Source of the DNA: Candidatus Aminicenantota bacterium
Lineage (GTDB): Bacteria > Acidobacteriota > Aminicenantia > Aminicenantales > Aminicenantaceae
Direction: 5' to 3'
Assembly (NCBI GenBank): GCA_030614645.1
Contig: JAUWTR010000003.1
Coordinates: forward strand, 1 to 17,092
Length of the DNA: 17,092 nucleotides
Part shown: positions 14,135 to 17,092 of the stretch, piece after piece
Numbering within the stretch: the stretch's first letter is position 1
Layout: each line of letters opens with the position of its first letter
Translations under genes and position numbers: made by a program
Notes under the pieces: generated by a model
The model's database searches: none
What the model was told of the DNA's origin: nothing
What the model saw: only the letters and a program-made list of their open reading frames with translations

Positions 14135-16538
14135 GACTAGTTCTCGGCTTCATATTCCCCCCAACCAGTGCATGCTCAAATACTTCATTTACTTCTTCCA
14201 CAAAAATAAATTCAATTTCTTTTATTACTTTTTTCGGGATATCGATCAGGTCTTTTTTACACAGCAGAGGCAGTATCATTTTCTTTACTCCGGCCCGCCG
14301 CGCAGCCAGGACTTTCTCTTTAATCCCCCCAACCGGCAGGACATACCCACGCAGAGTTATCTCTCCGGTCATAGCCACATCACATTTGACTTTTTGATCC
14401 GTACATATCGAAATCAGAGACGTAGCCATTGTCACACCGGCAGAAGGACCATCTTTTGGAATAGCCCCTTCAGGAACATGAATATGGAAATCATTTTGAG
14501 AAAACATACGGTTATCAATGCCAAATTCCTTGGCATGAACACGTGCATAAGTCAGAGCTGCTTGGGCGGATTCTTTCATAACATCTCCCAGTAAACCTGT
14601 AAGTGATAGAATCCCTTTACCTTTGGCTTTAGAGGCTTCTACAAACATTATATCACCACCGGCTGCAGTCCAAGCCACTCCAGTTGTAACTCCCACCTGG
14701 TCTTTTTTCAAGAGTTGGTCCCTAAAAATCTTATGTGGACCCAGATATTTTTCAACATTCTTTGAAGTGACCCTGGTCATAGTCTCTTTTCCCTCAGCTA
14801 CCTTTCTTGCTACCTTCCGGCAGATTGAAGCAATCTCACGCTCAAGATTTCTTACTCCCGCCTCCAGGGTATAGTGAGATATGAGATTTTGGATAGCACC
14901 TTTAGTGATTGAAATTAAATTCTCATTTAAGGCATTTTCCTTTATCTGTTTCGGCAGCAGATGACGCAATGCTATCTGCAGTTTTTCCTCTTCCGTATAT
15001 CCAGGGAGTCTTAGAATTTCCATACGGTCCCGAAATGCCGGCTGAATAGTGTCAAGCATATTGGCTGTGGTAATAAACATGACTTTAGAAAGATCGTAAG
15101 GGACTCCTAAATAATGGTCCCGAAATGAATAATTTTGCTCCGGGTCAAGTACTTCAAGCAGAGCTGAAGAAGGATCCCCCCGAAAATCAGACCCGACTTT
15201 ATCCACCTCATCCATCATGAAGACCGGATTGTTCGAACTGCATCGTCTTATGCCTTGAATAATTCTTCCCGGCATAGCCCCTACGTAAGTCCTTCTGTGG
15301 CCTCTGATCTCTGCTTCATCTCTTACTCCGCCGAGCGAAAGGCGGTAAAATCTCCTGCCTAATGCTCTTGCAATAGACCGCCCCAGTGAGGTCTTCCCAA
15401 CCCCGGGAGGACCGACAAAACACATGATCGGGCCTTTGATTTTTTTTGAAAGTTTACGCACTCCCAAATACTCAAGTATTCTTTCTTTAACTTTATTCAG
15501 GCCGTAATGGTCCTCATCCAGTATCTTCTTAGCTTTCATAAGGTCCAAGTTATCAACAGTCGTCCTGTTCCAGGGAAGATCAAACATCCAGTCAAGATAA
15601 TTCCTTACTACCGCTGTTTCAGCAGATTCAGGATGCATCTGGGAAAGACGGCTGATCTGTTTTGTTAGTTCCTCTCTTACTTCTTTAGCTACTCTTAACT
15701 TCTTTAATTTTTTCGTATAGCTGCTAATTTCCTCCTGGATCTCATTCCCTTCTCCCAGTTCTTTTTGAATAGCTTTCATCTGCTGCTTGAGAAAAAATTC
15801 TTTTTGCAGCTTATCCATCTCTCCCTTTGCTTCTGTCGAGATCTTTGATTGTACTCCCAGTAATTCAACCTCTTTGGTCAGCAATTCATAAACTTTTTTT
15901 AGCCTCATGAAAGGGCTTTTCACCTCAAGTAAAGCCTGCGCTTCTTCGACTTTCAATTCCAGGTTAGCAGCAGTAAGATCAGCCAGCCTCCCTGGCTCTT
16001 CCACATTAGCAGCAATAATCATTATTTCAGGAGGTATGTTTTTCCCTAATGTAGATGCCTCATCAAGCCCATCTCTAACATTTCTAACCAATGCTTCTGC
16101 TTCGATGTCCATAGGAAGTTCTTTCGGTTCCTTGATCACTTTGACTTTGGCGGAATAATAAGGGCCATCCTCCTCCAACTCTTCTACCTTAGCTCTTACC
16201 AGCCCCTGGGCAAGGATCCTGACCCGGCCATCAGGAAGCTTAAGCATTCGCATAACCACTGCTACAGTTCCCACAGTATAAGTATCATCCTGCTTTGGAT
16301 CCTCAATATCCATATCTTTTTGGGTTAAAAGGAGAATCATCCTATCGTTTGCGAGAGCATCATCAACAGCCTTCTTTGATTTTTCTCTCCCCACAAATAA
16401 AGGAATAACCATATAAGGGAATACCACAATATCCCTGAGCATAAGAACTGGGATTTCATCCGGAATATTTAATTTCTCTTCCTGTTCTTCAATTATCTCT
16501 TCTAATTGTCCGTCGATTCCTCTACTTTTTTTTGCCAT
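14121..16538 (-). CDS. lon: ATP-dependent protease Lon
   Basis: This 805-residue cytosolic AAA+ protease degrades damaged and regulatory proteins. The N-terminal LON substrate domain begins at about 28 (IPVLMLRDIVVFPYMVIPLFVGR) and is followed by the FFLKQQMKAIQKELGE helical region. The AAA+ module has Walker A GPPGVGKTS (376-384), Walker B VFMMDEVDK (439-447) and sensor segments. The C-terminal protease domain has the catalytic dyad Ser699 (KDGPSAGV) and Lys742 (GGIKEKVLAA). The 43-residue spacing equals that of E. coli Lon. The start is supported by GGAGA about eight bases upstream of ATG 16538. It lies 44 bases downstream of nrdR and overlaps thiL by 14 bases. No heat-shock operator or promoter was recognised in the short nrdR-lon gap. 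Confidence 0.97.
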   Translation of the reverse strand: MAKKSRGIDGQLEEIIEEQEEKLNIPDEIPVLMLRDIVVFPYMVIPLFVGREKSKKAVDDALANDRMILLLTQKDMDIEDPKQDDTYTVGTVAVVMRMLKLPDGRVRILAQGLVRAKVEELEEDGPYYSAKVKVIKEPKELPMDIEAEALVRNVRDGLDEASTLGKNIPPEIMIIAANVEEPGRLADLTAANLELKVEEAQALLEVKSPFMRLKKVYELLTKEVELLGVQSKISTEAKGEMDKLQKEFFLKQQMKAIQKELGEGNEIQEEISSYTKKLKKLRVAKEVREELTKQISRLSQMHPESAETAVVRNYLDWMFDLPWNRTTVDNLDLMKAKKILDEDHYGLNKVKERILEYLGVRKLSKKIKGPIMCFVGPPGVGKTSLGRSIARALGRRFYRLSLGGVRDEAEIRGHRRTYVGAMPGRIIQGIRRCSSNNPVFMMDEVDKVGSDFRGDPSSALLEVLDPEQNYSFRDHYLGVPYDLSKVMFITTANMLDTIQPAFRDRMEILRLPGYTEEEKLQIALRHLLPKQIKENALNENLISITKGAIQNLISHYTLEAGVRNLEREIASICRKVARKVAEGKETMTRVTSKNVEKYLGPHKIFRDQLLKKDQVGVTTGVAWTAAGGDIMFVEASKAKGKGILSLTGLLGDVMKESAQAALTYARVHAKEFGIDNRMFSQNDFHIHVPEGAIPKDGPSAGVTMATSLISICTDQKVKCDVAMTGEITLRGYVLPVGGIKEKVLAARRAGVKKMILPLLCKKDLIDIPKKVIKEIEFIFVEEVNEVFEHALVGGNMKPRTSHENT

Positions 16539-16582
16539 AAATATTCTCCGTTCGTAAAAAACTATTATATACCCAATATTAG

Positions 16583-17038
16583 CTATTTCTCTTTTAATAT
16601 CTTTTCCAGTTCCCGCTTGAATTCTGCAACATCTTTGAATTCCCGGTATACTGATGCAAACCTTACATATGCAACCTTATCAAGGTCATGCAGTCTTTTC
16701 ATAATATATTTTCCGATTTCTTTACCTTCTATTTCTTTTCCTGGCTTTTGCTGAAGCAAATTTTGAACCCCTTCTACAATAGCTTCCAGCTCAACTACGG
16801 GTATAGGCCTCTTCTCACATGCCTTTAGTAAACCCCTGAGCAGTTTTTGATCAACAAAAGACTGGCGTTTGCCGTCTTTTTTTATAACCATATAAGGGAT
16901 TTCTTGAATTTTCTCATATGTTGTAAAACGCTTTTTACAGGATAGACATTCTCTCCGCCTTCTGATTGTTAACCCGTTCTTGCTCTCCCTGGAATCAATG
17001 ACCTTGCTTCCAGAGTGCTCACAATAAGGACATATCAG
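16583..17038 (-). CDS. nrdR: Transcriptional repressor NrdR with apparent CTG start
   Basis: NrdR is the ATP/dATP-sensing repressor of ribonucleotide reductase genes. Read from CTG at 17036-17038, the product is 151 residues, the normal length. It begins (M)ICPYC, with zinc-ribbon cysteines at 3, 6, 31 and 34 (CPYC and CLSCKKRF), followed by an ATP-cone from about residue 49. The first in-frame ATG is at 16891 (residue 50) and would delete the whole zinc ribbon. Upstream of CTG the frame has only TAA, so no ATG, GTG or TTG can serve. AGGAG lies eight bases before CTG. The start overlaps the stop of a preceding frame (CTGA), which resembles ATGA coupling. Seen: the codon, the motif and the spacing. 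Inferred: real CTG initiation rather than a sequencing or assembly error. Confidence 0.93.
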   Translation of the reverse strand: MICPYCEHSGSKVIDSRESKNGLTIRRRRECLSCKKRFTTYEKIQEIPYMVIKKDGKRQSFVDQKLLRGLLKACEKRPIPVVELEAIVEGVQNLLQQKPGKEIEGKEIGKYIMKRLHDLDKVAYVRFASVYREFKDVAEFKRELEKILKEK

Positions 17039-17092
17039 TTATTTGTCTCCTCACTTATTTTCTTAACCTGAAAAAGTGATGTTCCCTCTTTC
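17035..17092 (-). CDS. Possible C-terminal end of an unidentified upstream gene (partial)
   Basis: On the minus strand a frame open from the window edge encodes a charged tail ending KKISEETNN and stops at TGA 17035-17037, overlapping the nrdR CTG. Only about 18 codons are visible, so it cannot be identified. The overlap, and a Shine-Dalgarno for nrdR lying inside it, favour a real gene end. Confidence 0.45.
   Translation of the reverse strand, partial: KEGTSLFQVKKISEETNN
17047..17051 (-). promoter_or_regulatory. Shine-Dalgarno AGGAG deciding the nrdR CTG start
   Basis: The minus-strand sequence is AGGAG-ACAAATAA-CTG, an eight-base spacer that is near ideal. It also lies in the upstream partial frame, consistent with coupled translation. 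Confidence 0.7.

Overview
The window looks like a chromosomal stretch from an uncultured-type diderm bacterium of moderate, rather AT-rich composition. The evidence is a class A penicillin-binding protein, diaminopimelate epimerase, a DegP-type envelope protease and a sigma-54-type promoter. The spacers, with short AT-rich repeats and candidate-phylum-style gene mixing, would suit lineages such as Omnitrophota, Elusimicrobiota or Aerophobota. That is an impression, since no marker here fixes the phylum.

Layout. At 2-1012 (+) is the C-terminal half of SMC, converging on a cobalamin-binding radical SAM enzyme at 1019-2509 (-). A 530-nt spacer follows. At 3040-5493 (+) a sodium/solute symporter is translationally coupled to a histone-deacetylase/AcuC-type deacetylase that starts at TTG. 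A good sigma-54 -24/-12 match at 5601-5616 precedes a secreted FecR-domain protein with a basic Ser/Arg tail (5676-6671, +). It converges on penicillin-binding protein 1A (6877-9381, -), and thymidylate kinase (9703-10308, -) lies upstream of that. Divergently, degP and dapF (10797-13153, +) overlap by four bases. They converge, with three bases between, on a minus-strand cluster: nrdR, then lon, then thiL (17038 down to 13157). The end of a further unidentified gene overlaps the nrdR start.

Housekeeping roles dominate. SMC acts in chromosome segregation, PBP1A and DapF in peptidoglycan, DegP and Lon in protein quality control, Tmk and NrdR in deoxynucleotide supply, and ThiL in thiamine diphosphate synthesis.

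The unusual content is in the spacers. Four same-orientation copies of an undescribed-looking element lie within about 8 kb (2691-2889, 6757-6879, 9452-9710, 10533-10785). Each has a roughly 103-nt core with over 90% identity. Full copies also have outer inverted repeats and a second long-stem hairpin. The stems are kept while their sequences change, so folding appears to be under constraint. The element could be a MITE-like mobile palindrome, a structured RNA, or both. Its ends abut or overlap stop codons and ribosome-binding sites of neighbouring genes. A second oddity is nrdR, which can only yield its zinc ribbon if translation begins at CTG.
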